Source of the DNA: Balanoglossus misakiensis
Taxonomy: Eukaryota > Hemichordata
Assembly (NCBI GenBank): GCA_040954595.2
Contig: CM082578.2
Location: forward strand, 17,732,001-17,796,000
DNA: 64,000 bases
Reading direction: 5' to 3'
The notes under the pieces are model-generated. The model did no database searches. It saw only the letters and a list, made by a program, of their open reading frames with translations, and had not been told where the DNA came from. The position numbers and the translations under genes are program-made. Shown piece after piece: positions 52,601 through 64,000 of the stretch (the first letter of the stretch is position 1; every line of letters starts with the position of its first letter).

Positions 52601-55600
52601 CGCCGTGAATAGAGCGTTGAATTCTAAGCACTGTGTGTAGCTGTTTACGTGTATTTGGAAAACACACTGCACTGTGTTGTGTGTATAACTGTTCCATATT
52701 TGTATCCCATCAGGGAAAGAATTCCCCGGAGTTCGATAGAGTCTCGGGTTTACCACTTTAAATGAAAGGAAATCTTCACATTTCTTGATCCAGATTTGTT
52801 GCGCGAGTGAGATGTTTTCCCATAGGCAGGTGTACTTGTGTGAAATGACTGGCCGTCAAGCAGGCTCTATGGTTCACGTAGCATCAAAACCGTCGAGTGG
52901 AATGGATCGCTGCGTTTCTTCGTCTTGAATGCCGGCTGTTTGGCTTCGGCGCTCTGTTTTGTTGTCAGACACAACCACCACAATCGAGATAACCTGTTGT
53001 TCGCAGTGGTTTGTCGGCGGAATTTCGTTTTTACAATCACGCGCAGAAATGTCTGTAGTGCCTCGTTCTCTATTATACGTGCACCGGGACAGGAATTCCA
53101 CACGTCAGTTTTAGTTTCGGGCCAGGACGAGGATTAAAATGTTTTTTTAAAGTACATAGAAACAAATAGCAATGCAATGGCTAATAGAAAACCAACAACA
53201 TTGACTTAGTGCTCCACTCCGGACTACAACTTTCATATACAAATATCATCGTGACCAACAGGAATAACAAAGTTCTTTTGAACAGGTGGATAGCCTCCTC
53301 GGAATACACCCTTTTCGTGACCTTGGTCATGCGCAATGCACTTTGCTGTACTTGTGGTAGTGATCATAACGCTGTTGCAAGTTTCTGGTTGTTGTTTTTT
53401 ATTTCGCTGATGTCCATGTGGTTTTCTTCATAGGGTGTTGTTTTAAGATACAGTTCGACTTTCCATCAAGGTGTCTTTGTGCGTGTGAAATTAAGGAGAA
53501 CTGAAATTCCTGTCACACTAGCCCCTACAATTTCTACTTCCAATTACTCGTGCAATCTTGGGCCTGTTCCAGAAGGAAAATCATTTACGGTCGCGACTGT
53601 ATACGTCACCATTAAAGGCATTTGCAAAATATTTCTCACAGGTAGCCCGTCATGTTTTCTGAAGATTTCAAGAGTTATTTTTCCGATATCGCTTTTCAGT
53701 CCGATTCTACGTTCCCTTGTAAACGGTTGTTTATGTTCTTGTGAGTTTCTTATCCGCGTCACAGTCGGCCGAGTCTCTGACAATCGTGATGTATCATTTT
53801 AATAAACCGCCTTGTCTCTCTCCACAAGCCCAGGTTTAGTTTACTCTTGTTTACTCCTCTGACAAATGTTGATCTCTGACATGCGCGAACTCAGTCAAAA
53901 ACGGCACCACGATCTGCGGTGTTTCCCCGGAGACTTCCGTTCACTGCGAGTGGTTAAAATCTACGATACTGTCAAGCATATATACAGAGTGTGTTTAACT
54001 AAAACAAACGCAAAGTTTCATTCATTTAACTATGCAGAAAATTTAGCGAAAGGAATTGAACTTCGACGTGGGTATCAAAATCCGACTACGGTGCAGATAT
54101 CTACCACCATAAAATAAACATAAGTGGGATACATTAAGTGCGCATGTGCCCCCCCCCCTCCCCCATTCACTGATGAAAGTAAACCGATATGTGTCCCAGG
54201 CAAACCTCACGACACACTATCACTGTGCACACCTGACCCAAAACAATGGCATATATTTATTTATTTGTTGCTAAACTTTACCGAGTTTATTGCTGGCATT
54301 TGGTTCATATTGCCCAGGCACTTTTTGTTGGTATACGTGTAGCCGTTGCACTCGAAACATTTACAGTGCAGAACAAACGCCTTAGAGGGTATTGTATTGT
54401 AGAAGTTGAAGACAACGTCAGGTATATTAAGGGACCACACAAATACAGGTGTACATTTCGCTCTTAAGAATGACCTGGAAATAGAATGAATTTATCAAAG
54501 GGACAAAACCAGCAACAGTAGCATTTTTCAACGTTTTTGTCTTGGATTCGAGCGCTTGCTTTACAAAAAAACCCAGCACCGCACGAGTTGTGTTGACAGG
54601 CCGACCAATCATTGGGGGAAACTGTAAAAGATGATGTCATATTTTGAAAGCGCATCCTAGTTCTCCAAGGAAAACCACAAAACAAGAAACATGCTGAAAG
54701 TTCTAATCGTCGAGTCTGTTATTCCCATTGTCAGTATGTATGAAGCTGTTTCGTCCACTTCAGATGTAATACAGAACCATGCGAGCGAGCAACACACGTT
54801 AGTGTAGCCGAGAATACAAATAATGCTCTGGGTACATTTCACGGCCATATCGCTCCCTCCTCGGAGTGACCTCAATTGTATGTGCTCATGCCACCCTGTG
54901 AATGGTTTTCAGCTCAGAGAAATCCCACTTCCGTTGTCATGGAAACCGGGCTCATTCGTATTCAGCGCGGGAGGCGACGGTGGTTGATGACTGTGCCCGG
55001 AGGTGTTGCAAAGGGCGGCATGAATGGGGCATTCTAAGCGGGACAATTAAGGATTGCAATGCGAGGGTTTAACACAGCGCACTAGAGTCACCGGTCGTGC
55101 TTTCAAGAAGTCAGAAAGTCCGCTGATAGTGATTAAGACGCACTCCTCGCTCCTATTGTTGCTTTTGACCTCTTCAACTGTTGGCGTAAAATCGGGTGTT
55201 TAACCTAACTATTATCGTAGCTGTCAAACAAGTTCTTTTCTTTACACATTGATACGGTGTGTCCAGTTTGCTTTTTGCGATAGTTAGCCTTGGCTTTTTA
55301 ATAGTCGGAAATTCGTTGGCCATAAGTTACAAGTGTGGCGTGCATTTTTGAAGCGCATGGCAAGGCGACCTGAACAGCGTGAGGGGTTGGACCATATTCA
55401 CTGCTGTCTGTGGTAGATCTGACAGCGCCTAAGTTTGAAGTTGGGTCGTGTGTGTGTTTTACCACTCACTTACACTTGGTAAGTGGTGGGTTCGATTGTT
55501 ACAAATTGTAGGGACCAAGTTGTCTTAATTCCGACAAGTCTACTCACCCCAACGTGTCCTTTCATCACTTTTAATGGATCAGTAAGTGTTTAGCCTCTTA

Positions 55601-57219
55601 TACGCAATGTACATGGGCAGTGTCTGGGACTAATATTTGCCACTGCTATTTGTGTTTCACCACTGACACTAACTTAACCAGGTCTAGAACCGAAGTTAGT
55701 GGACTTTTAAAAAAAATCCAGCCTGTCACATGTCTCCATATATATTATTTTCTGACTACAAAATTTCGGCAATAGGTTCTGCGTGTAGGCTATACGGGGC
55801 ACAATCAAATTACAAGGAGTCGGGTTTGTTTGTATGTTCGTGGATGTATTGTCTCTCTCCGTGTAACAGTGTCTGTCATGCCCGTTGCATTGTAGATGAA
55901 AAGGGCCATTAAGACGCCGGCTGGTCCGACAACGCCTAAAAGAGAAGCGCGACCGCTGTGAAGGCCTCGTGTCGTCTGCAAGGTAAGAAACAATTCCAAA
56001 CAAGATTAAGTTTGAAACAGGTGTGCCTATGAAAAGTAATTGTGTGATATTTACAGATTCTGCAGAAAATGGAAGTCTCGCGGTAAGAGGTTCCCCCCCT
56101 CCCCATATTTTCTTCTTTTGGGAACACCTCAATGTGGACGGCGAATGACTGGAACCTATTGCTTGTAAAGAGATACACTAGGCTTCAAAAATCTGTTTGT
56201 TCACGCGTGGTCTTGCTTAGCAAAACAAGCAAACCCGAAACTTTGGCAGGAAAACATTACAAGTTAACACTGGTCTCGTGTTGCAACTGTCGGCGGCTAT
56301 GGGCGAAAACGTTTCATCGGTATTTTGTACATTCGCGAACTGTAAACTTCGGGAAACCGTTATTAGATGTATGTCATTTGTATATGCGTCGGGAAAATCT
56401 CAAATATACTTTCGACACATTGCAGTGGATGATGGGCGTCGTGTGATTTTAAGTCCTTTGACACAAAAACTAAACTGTTTAGGGCAAGTGGTTTGATCTG
56501 AGCGGCACCGACTGCAAAGTTTCCTTTAGCGGTATGGTTTACAAGGCGGCCGACAGTTTGGGGTTTCTTTACTGCGTGGTTGAACCTTCCTGTCACCCGA
56601 GGCCATCTGGACAACCGGTGCGAACAGTCTCACCACTAAACCGGCACAACCAGTCCGCAAGAATCCCATATGGTGACTTTGTGGCTTTGAGATCTGTGAC
56701 AAAGCAACTCTGCTTTAAATAAATCATTTGGGGTGCATGTAAATATTTATACATGTTTCATTTTGGTGCAAAAAATATCAAATATGGCGCAGGTGGTAAA
56801 TGAACCAAGCGCGGTCGTGGGTCAATGATGTGAAACAACTGCACTTCAGGAAGATACTTTGTGTCTCTGGCCATGCAGTGCGGTGAGAAGTTTCATTCTG
56901 TCTGACACCGTTCTGTCATTCACTTGAAAAGACCAAACACTGCCCATCCCACGTCGTGTGCAAGGTTGCTCGGTGTCTTTTCACCGCACCTTTTATCTGA
57001 TCCTTCATCGACCAAGAGAACCATTGAAGAAGGTTGCTAATGTAGCCATATTTGTTAACTTTTATATTGTAAAGCTGGGTCAACATCCACTCCGGGTTGG
57101 CGACGAATTGGAAGAGAACGAGGAATAGAGAAAGGGAAGTGGTTTATTGTCAAATTTTCAAGCGCCGAGCATTGTAACCTGAAGTGAGCACCCCTAACCT
57201 CCCATCGTAGCGCATTGCG

Positions 57220-57233
57220 GTTGCCACGGCAAC
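57220..57233. promoter_or_regulatory. RFX/X-box palindrome in the gene-poor region
   Basis: GTTGCCACGGCAAC is a perfect GTTGCC-N2-GGCAAC X-box palindrome in CpG-rich non-coding DNA about 12 kb past the ERC stop. It is a candidate RFX-bound element; motif evidence only. Confidence 0.4.
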
Positions 57234-59812
57234 AGAGTTCTTGGCAAACTTTCAATCCATCAACAGGTGAACGTTACACAATCTCACACCGGTTCGAAAA
57301 GTGGATAATTTTGACAACTTTCCCCGTTTTGTTGACTTTCGCACACTTCGGTCAACGTTTAGGGTCAACTGCATCTGTCAAGACGTGTCAGTATCGAGAC
57401 GGGTTTATTTTTTGGGATTTTCAGATTGCCTAGAGACTATCGCTTTGTGTGCTTGCTCACAAAAAACCGACCAGCCGCCCATGCAGAACAACAACTGCTG
57501 CAATGAACGAAATTGGGGGAAAAAAACCAACTGTGAAAGGGAACACTAACTTTGTGACCACATGTAGACGTCTGCACGCATTTGGTGTGTCGGCGAATTG
57601 TAATTGCTTTCAGTTGAATTCAACCATGTCGTTGGCGTAGGGACTGAAATGAGAAGAGAGATAATATTACCGAGTAATTCATACTTTTGCACTGAGTTTA
57701 AAACTCGTTTCAATCTCCGCCAAATTATGATCGTCGTTGACAAACGGGCCAAACCAGGTTTCACCCCTGTTCAAAAGCCACGACTGTAGAAGAAAAACAT
57801 TCCAATGACGCAAATCTTTAACGTCAAACATTTGTTTACGTCATCGTTTTGTTGTTGTTTTTTCTCAACTTCGACAGTGCGAGATAATTACCATTCAAAT
57901 GAAACAAGAAGTTTTTATTCTAAATTTTATGAACTGTTTTTTTTTTATATTCAACTGATGACGATTCTAGACATTGTTCTCTCGGTGAATCATACATTTC
58001 ATGAAAATGGACAATCTGTGGGCAGACACACAGATAAGAATAGAAGTAGACATGCTGATATACAGGTAGATAGTGTAAATGAAATCGGAGATGCATTACG
58101 CAGGGAGATGGGCGATCTATTGTTAAATGTCACGAGAACAATCAAATGGCAAGCTACCATCATATAGGATGAGTTAAAGGGTTTTGTTTATTTTCCACTG
58201 ATAGGGTTTGTTAAAAATTTGATCGCGTGACCATTTTGTGAACAAAGAATATGGGTGTACCTGATAACTGTAAAGATGATACACAAAATCAGGGTGCTTG
58301 CTCAATATGCATACTTTATTTGAAACGGCCTCAACACATTGTAAGTGTTGTCGGTCGAACCCACCGCACCACCACTGGCATCCGAGTGACTTCTTCAGCC
58401 CACCGAAGCGTTTAGATAGACACCGAGCTTCAATTCCCCATGCCACACACGCTCTTCAAACATTATGCAAATACGGACCATGAACCGTGCATTTATGAAT
58501 TTACGAAGGCGAATCACCGTGTACGGGTGTGTTGAGAAATACATTAGGCGTTGACAGGCAAGGCTTCTTCCATTGAAGGAGGGTGGGTTATTTATGAGTT
58601 AAATGCAGGTTGCGTGTCTGATAGTCTTCAAAGCCTTACCCGGCGATCGCCGTTATTTCCCCGAGGAAGTAGCCCCGTCATCTCTAGTCATAAATTCGTG
58701 TAATATTTCCTTTTCGCTTGATGCATACTCCCCATCTGAACTCTGTGAGACTACAACAGACGCTCGCTGATATTTATCTTCTTATCGGCAACACATTTCT
58801 TATCGTCATGAGTATTTTTTCTCTCTTTCGCACGGCGTTGGATACGCTCTTGTTCGACACGAATAGCTAAAATGTGTGCGTTTTGTATTCGAATGATAAC
58901 GCTGAAGTTTGGCAAAGCAAACCTCACGCAATTCGGATTTAGTTGAACAGTGCGAGGGAACTGATACAGCGAGATTTATAAGAAGTTCTATTTTTGTAAT
59001 ACGGTCAAAAGTTCATTTATTCGAATGTGGAAACGGGCAAGGAAAATTTCATTTTTCATTTAACACAGTTTAGAAGGAAATCCATCGGTGCATGGAACAA
59101 AAACGTGACTGAATGAGACACGCCCGAGATGTGACCTTTTTAGGGACAAACTGTGAACGAACTTGGAAGAAGTTCCACGGGCCATCTGTCACTGTCAAAC
59201 TATCAACCTTCAGATGGGCTTTTGTCGCCCTCACGCGGCAACAATATGATATATGTACGTGCATGCATGGTGCCAGAAACGACAATATTTGTCCTTGCAG
59301 ATCATTTGTTCAGATGAAGAGCGTGTGAGACCGTGTCTGAAGTTGGGAGGGACAGACTCAACACACAAAAATCGCTCAGTCATTCTGAGCTAAAACGAAC
59401 ATTTTTTTCTATTGATAAAAGATAACAAAACCGTGGGTTGTTATCGCGGGAAAAACCCGTGGCGATACCGTCACGACTTTATCGGCTCAGTATATCTGCA
59501 GTGTCAGGTGTATCGAAGTTAACATGATTATGATGAATGAGGCGAGCGTTAGAATCATCCACTTTCATCTCAGAAATTCACCAGAACTCCGATCAAAATT
59601 ATCTTGATAGGATTTGGATGGTTTTAGCGACTTTCATAATGTGCCGATTTCGCTACCGGCGTTTCCACGATTCCTCTAACCCATTAATTTTATGGCTGCG
59701 CTGGCATTTTCTATAGAGCTTGTAATTGCACGCTGCCTTGCCATTATCTGACATCTTCATGGACGTGTAATGTTTTAACGTCGTTAGGCTATTGTACACG
59801 GGCAACATTTTT

Positions 59813-59841
59813 AGGTCCCATTGGTATGTATCATGGGACCT
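59813..59841. repeat. Short inverted repeat beside the satellite array
   Basis: AGGTCCCAT (59813-59821) and its complement ATGGGACCT (59833-59841) form a 9-bp hairpin with an 11-nt loop. It is followed by a GGATGGATG tract, and about 230 bp later the satellite begins. It may be the end of an element that carries or borders the array. Confidence 0.4.
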
Positions 59842-60068
59842 TATGGAATCAGTTGCGTCTGTATGGATGGATGGATGTTTGTATGTCCGTCCACATCAAA
59901 AACTTGAAAACCGCTGCGCGTATAACCTCGATATTTGGTGGGTAGATGCAGGCAAGGCTGTAGATGGGAGTTTGTTCAAATGAAATTGTCATTGCTAAAA
60001 ATATGCAAATTAGCTGTGAAAAACCTAAATTAAGTCAAAACTCAGAAACTCAACAACCACTGATTGTC

Positions 60069-63000
60069 ATGATTTTTTTTTCAAAAATCGACGAAATTTT
60101 TAAATTTGGCAAAGTCGAAAAATTGTCATTTTCTGACGATTTTCCTGAGCTATAACCCATGATTTTTTCAAAAATCGACGAAATTTTGAAATTTGGCAAA
60201 GTCGAAAAATTGTCATTTTCTGACGATTTTCATGAGCTATAACCCATGATTTTTTCAAAAATCGACGAAATTTTGAAATTTGGCAAAGTCGAAAAATTTT
60301 CATTTTCTGACGATTTTCCTGAGCTATAACCCATGATTTTTTCAAAAATCGGCGAAATTTCGAAATTTGGCAAAGTCGAAAAATTGTCATTTTCTGACGA
60401 TTTTCATGAGCTATAACCCATGATTTTTTCAAAAATCGGCGAAATTTCGAGATTTGGAAAAGTCGAAAAATCGTCGATTTTTGACGATTTTCCTGAGCTA
60501 TAACCCATGGTTTTTTCAAAAATAGGCGAAATTTCGAGATTTGGAAAAGTCGAAAAATCGTCGATTTTTGATGATTTTCCTGAGCTATAACCCATGATTT
60601 TTTCAAAAATCGGCGAAATTTCGAGATTTGGAAAAGTCGAAAAATCGTCGATTTTTGATGATTTTCCTGAGCTATAACCCATGATTTTTTCAAAAATCGG
60701 CGAAATTTCGAGATTTGGAAAAGTCGAAAAATCGTCGATTTTTGATGATTTTCCTGAGCTATAACCCATGATTTTTTCAAAAATCGGCGAAATTTCGAGA
60801 TTTGGAAAAGTCGAAAAATCGTCGATTTTTGATGATTTTCCTGAGCTATAACCCATGATTTTTTCAAAAATCGGCGAAATTTCGAGATTTGGAAAAGTCG
60901 AAAAATCGTCGATTTTTGATGATTTTCCTGAGCTATAACCCATGATTTTTTCAAAAATCGGCGAAATTTCGAGATTTGGAAAAGTCGAAAAATCGTCGAT
61001 TTTTGATGATTTTCCTGAGCTATAACCCATGATTTTTTCAAAAATCGGCGAAATTTCGAGATTTGGAAAAGTCGAAAAATCGTCGATTTTTGATGATTTT
61101 CCTGAGCTATAACCCATGATTTTTTCAAAAATCGGCGAAATTTCGAGATTTGGAAAAGTCGAAAAATCGTCGATTTTTGATGATTTTCCTGAGCTATAAC
61201 CCATGATTTTTTCAAAAATCGGCGAAATTTCGAGATTTGGAAAAGTCGAAAAATCGTCGATTTTTGATGATTTTCCTGAGCTATAACCCATGATTTTTTC
61301 AAAAATCGACGAAATTTCGAAATTTGGCAAAGTCGAAAAATTGTCATTTTCTGACGATTTTCATGAGCTATAACCCATGATTTTTTCAAAAATCGACGAA
61401 ATTTTGAAATTTCGCAAAGTCGAAAAATTTTCATTTTCTGACGATTTTCATGAGCTATAACCCATGATTTTTTCAAAAATCGGCGAAATTTCGAGATTTG
61501 GAAAAGTCGAAAAATCGTCGATTTTTGACGATTTTCCTGAGCTATAACCCATGATTTTTTCAAAAATCGGCGAAATTTCGAGATTTGGAAAAGTCGAAAA
61601 ATCGTCGATTTTTGACGATTTTCCTGAGCTATAACCCATGATTTTTTCAAAAATCGGCGAAATTTCGAGATTTGGAAAAGTCGAAAAATCGTCGATTTTT
61701 GATGATTTTCCTGAGCTATAACCCATGATTTTTTCAAAAATCGGCGAAATTTCGAGATTTGGAAAAGTCGAAAAATCGTCGATTTTTGATGATTTTCCTG
61801 AGCTATAACCCATGATTTTTTCAAAAATCGGCGAAATTTCGAGATTTGGAAAAGTCGAAAAATCGTCGATTTTTGATGATTTTCCTGAGCTATAACCCAT
61901 GATTTTTTCAAAAATCGGCGAAATTTCGAGATTTGGAAAAGTCGAAAAATCGTCGATTTTTGATGATTTTCCTGAGCTATAACCCATGATTTTTTCAAAA
62001 ATCGGCGAAATTTCGAGATTTGGAAAAGTCGAAAAATCGTCGATTTTTGATGATTTTCCTGAGCTATAACCCATGATTTTTTCAAAAATCGGCGAAATTT
62101 CGAGATTTGGAAAAGTCGAAAAATCGTCCATTTTTGATGATTTTCCTGAGCTATAACCCATGATTTTTTCAAAAATCGGCGAAATTTCGAGATTTGGAAA
62201 AGTCGAAAAATCGTCGATTTTTGATGATTTTCCTGAGCTATAACCCATGATTTTTTCAAAAATCGGCGAAATTTCGAGATTTGGAAAAGTCGAAAAATCG
62301 TCGATTTTTGATGATTTTCCTGAGCTATAACCCATGGTTTTTTCAAAAATCGGCGAAATTTCGAGATTTGGAAAAGTCGAAAAATCGTCGATTTTTGATG
62401 ATTTTCCTGAGCTATAACCCATGGTTTTTTCAAAAATCGGCGAAATTTCGAGATTTGGAAAAGTCGAAAAATCGTCGATTTTTGATGATTTTCCTGAGCT
62501 ATAACCCATGGTTTATTCAAAAATCGGCGAAATTTCGAGATTTGGAAAAGTCGAAAAATCGTCGATTTTTGATGATTTTCCTGAGCTATAACCCATGGTT
62601 TTTTCAAAAATCGGCGAAATTTCGAGATTTGGAAAAGTCGAAAAATCGTCGATTTTTGATGATTTTCCTGAGCTATAACCCATGGTTTTTTCAAAAATCG
62701 GCGAAATTTCGAGATTTGGAAAAGTCGAAAAATCGTCGATTTTTGATGATTTTCCTGAGCTATAACCCATGATTTTTTCAAAAATCGGCGAAATTTCGAG
62801 ATTTGGAAAAGTCGAAAAATCGTCGATTTTTGATGATTTTCCTGAGCTATAACCCATGATTTTTTCAAAAATCGGCGAAATTTCGAGATTTGGAAAAGTC
62901 GAAAAATCGTCGATTTTTGATGATTTTCCTGAGCTATAACCCATGGTTTTTTCAAAAATCGGCGAAATTTCGAGATTTGGAAAAGTCGAAAAATCGTCGA

Positions 63001-64000
63001 TTTTTGATGATTTTCCTGAGCTATAACCCATGGTTTTTTCAAAAATCGGCGAAATTTCGAGATTTGGAAAAGTCGAAAAATCGTCAATTTTTGATGATTT
63101 TCCTGAGCTATAACCCATGATTTTTTCAAAAATCGGCGAAATTTCGAGATTTGGAAAAGTCGAAAAATCGTCGATTTTTGATGATTTTCCTGAGCTATAA
63201 CCCATGGTTTTTTCAAAAATCGGCGAAATTTCGAGATTTGGAAAAGTCGAAAAATCGTCGATTTTTGATGATTTTCCTGAGCTATAACCCATGGTTTTTT
63301 CAAAAATCGGCGAAATTTCGAGATTTGGAAAAGTCGAAAAATCGTCGATTTTTGATGATTTTCCTGAGCTATAACCCATGGTTTATTTAAAAATCGGCGA
63401 AATTTCGAGATTTGGAAAAGTCGAAAAATCGTCGATTTTTGATGATTTTCCTGAGCTATAACCCATGGTTTTTTCAAAAATCGGCGAAATTTCGAGATTT
63501 GGAAAAGTCGAAAAATCGTCGATTTTTGATGATTTTCCTGAGCTATAACCCATGTTTTTTTCAAAAATCGGCGAAATTTCGAGATTTGGAAAAGTCGAAA
63601 AATCGTCGATTTTTGATGATTTTCCTGAGCTATAACCCATGATTTTTTCAAAAATCGGCGAAATTTCGAGATTTGGAAAAGTCGAAAAATCGTCGATTTT
63701 TGATGATTTTCCTGAGCTATAACCCATGATTTTTTCAAAAATCGGCGAAATTTTGAGATTTGGAAAAGTCGAAAAATCGTCGATTTTTGATGATTTTCCT
63801 GAGCTATAACCCATGATTTTTTCAAAAATCGGCGAAATTTCGAGATTTGGAAAAGTCGAAAAATCGTCGATTTTTGATGATTTTCCTGAGCTATAACCCA
63901 TGATTTTTTCAAAAATCGGCGAAATTTCGAGATTTGGAAAAGTCGAAAAATCGTCGATTTTTGATGATTTTCCTGAGCTATAACCCATGATTTTTTTCAA
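60069..64000. repeat. 87-bp tandem satellite array, about 45 copies, runs off the right edge
   Basis: The landmark TATAACCCATG recurs every 87 bp from 60151 to the window end without a break in register. The unit is AT-rich, with internal TCGAAAAATCG and CAAAAATCGGCGAAA segments. Most copies differ at only a few positions. Copies at the left edge (60069 to about 60420), and a two-copy island at about 61310-61470, belong to a more divergent type with TTGGCAAAG and GTCATTTTCTGACG. Since 87 is 29 codons, a lack of stops in one unit makes long open frames: 1270 codons on the minus strand at 60100-63912, and stretches of 200-350 codons in another minus frame. I read these as by-products of the repeat, not genes. 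Confidence 0.95.

Larger units (their letters stand above)
49600..60068. other. Gene-poor CpG-rich intergenic region
   Basis: I scanned both strands and found no exon with recognisable family similarity. The open frames present are short and have no supporting splice structure. CpG density is high: 18 CG in 52861-53100. Good donor-like sites occur, for example GTGAGT after TAGACGG near 51997, GTAAGT near 52105 and AAG|GTAAGA at 55979-55985. Each lacks a convincing coding exon, so they could mark non-coding or 5' UTR exons. C runs lie at 51372-51383 and 54150-54158. Confidence 0.5.

Noticed and set aside
60100-63912. A 1270-codon open frame on the minus strand
   Set aside because: It is the direct result of an 87-bp satellite whose unit lacks stops in that frame. 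Other frames are open as well, and there is no domain, splice or promoter evidence.
60069-64000. CRISPR-like direct repeats
   Set aside because: The repeats are contiguous 87-bp units without unique spacers, in an animal genome.

Overview
This is a eukaryotic window, from an invertebrate animal genome. All four recognisable genes are split into many short exons with GT-AG introns. The best guess for the host is an invertebrate deuterostome such as a hemichordate, cephalochordate or echinoderm. That rests on a properdin-type gene, on a single-copy ERC/ELKS gene linked to RAD52 and CCDC66, and on gene bodies poor in CpG beside CpG-rich intergenic DNA. The species cannot be fixed from the sequence.

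Layout, left to right. (1) Positions 1-4413, minus strand: the 5' part of a properdin-like secreted gene (signal peptide, TB-like domain, thrombospondin type-1 repeats) that runs off the left edge. (2) 7158-13229, minus strand: a complete 15-exon CCDC66 gene (cilium, centrosome and microtubule protein). (3) 14558-18653, minus strand: a complete 11-exon RAD52 gene (single-strand annealing and recombination). (4) 18654-19184: a short shared promoter. (5) 19185-44906, plus strand: a complete ERC/ELKS/CAST active-zone scaffold gene with 15 constitutive exons plus two phase-compatible extra exons I found in its introns. (6) About 44907-49600: the likely 3' UTR and flank of ERC. (7) About 49600-60068: CpG-rich DNA with no gene I can support. 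(8) 60069-64000: about 45 copies of an 87-bp satellite that runs off the right edge.

I joined exons by hand, checking splice sites and intron phase at every junction. The three complete coding sequences come out divisible by three and end in the tails expected for their families: GIWA for ERC, a basic KRRK tail for RAD52, and a KQRELE-type end for CCDC66.

The most interesting points are these. First, CCDC66(-) RAD52(-) ERC(+) looks like the unduplicated ancestor of two human loci: RAD52 head-to-head with ERC1 on 12p13, and CCDC66 head-to-head with ERC2 on 3p14. Second, there is an ERC coiled-coil exon duplicate of exactly 21 codons (three heptads) whose codons have diverged mostly at silent sites. 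Third, a properdin-type gene is present in an invertebrate. Fourth, an 87-bp satellite with a 29-codon period keeps several frames open and shows a 10-unit higher-order repeat.
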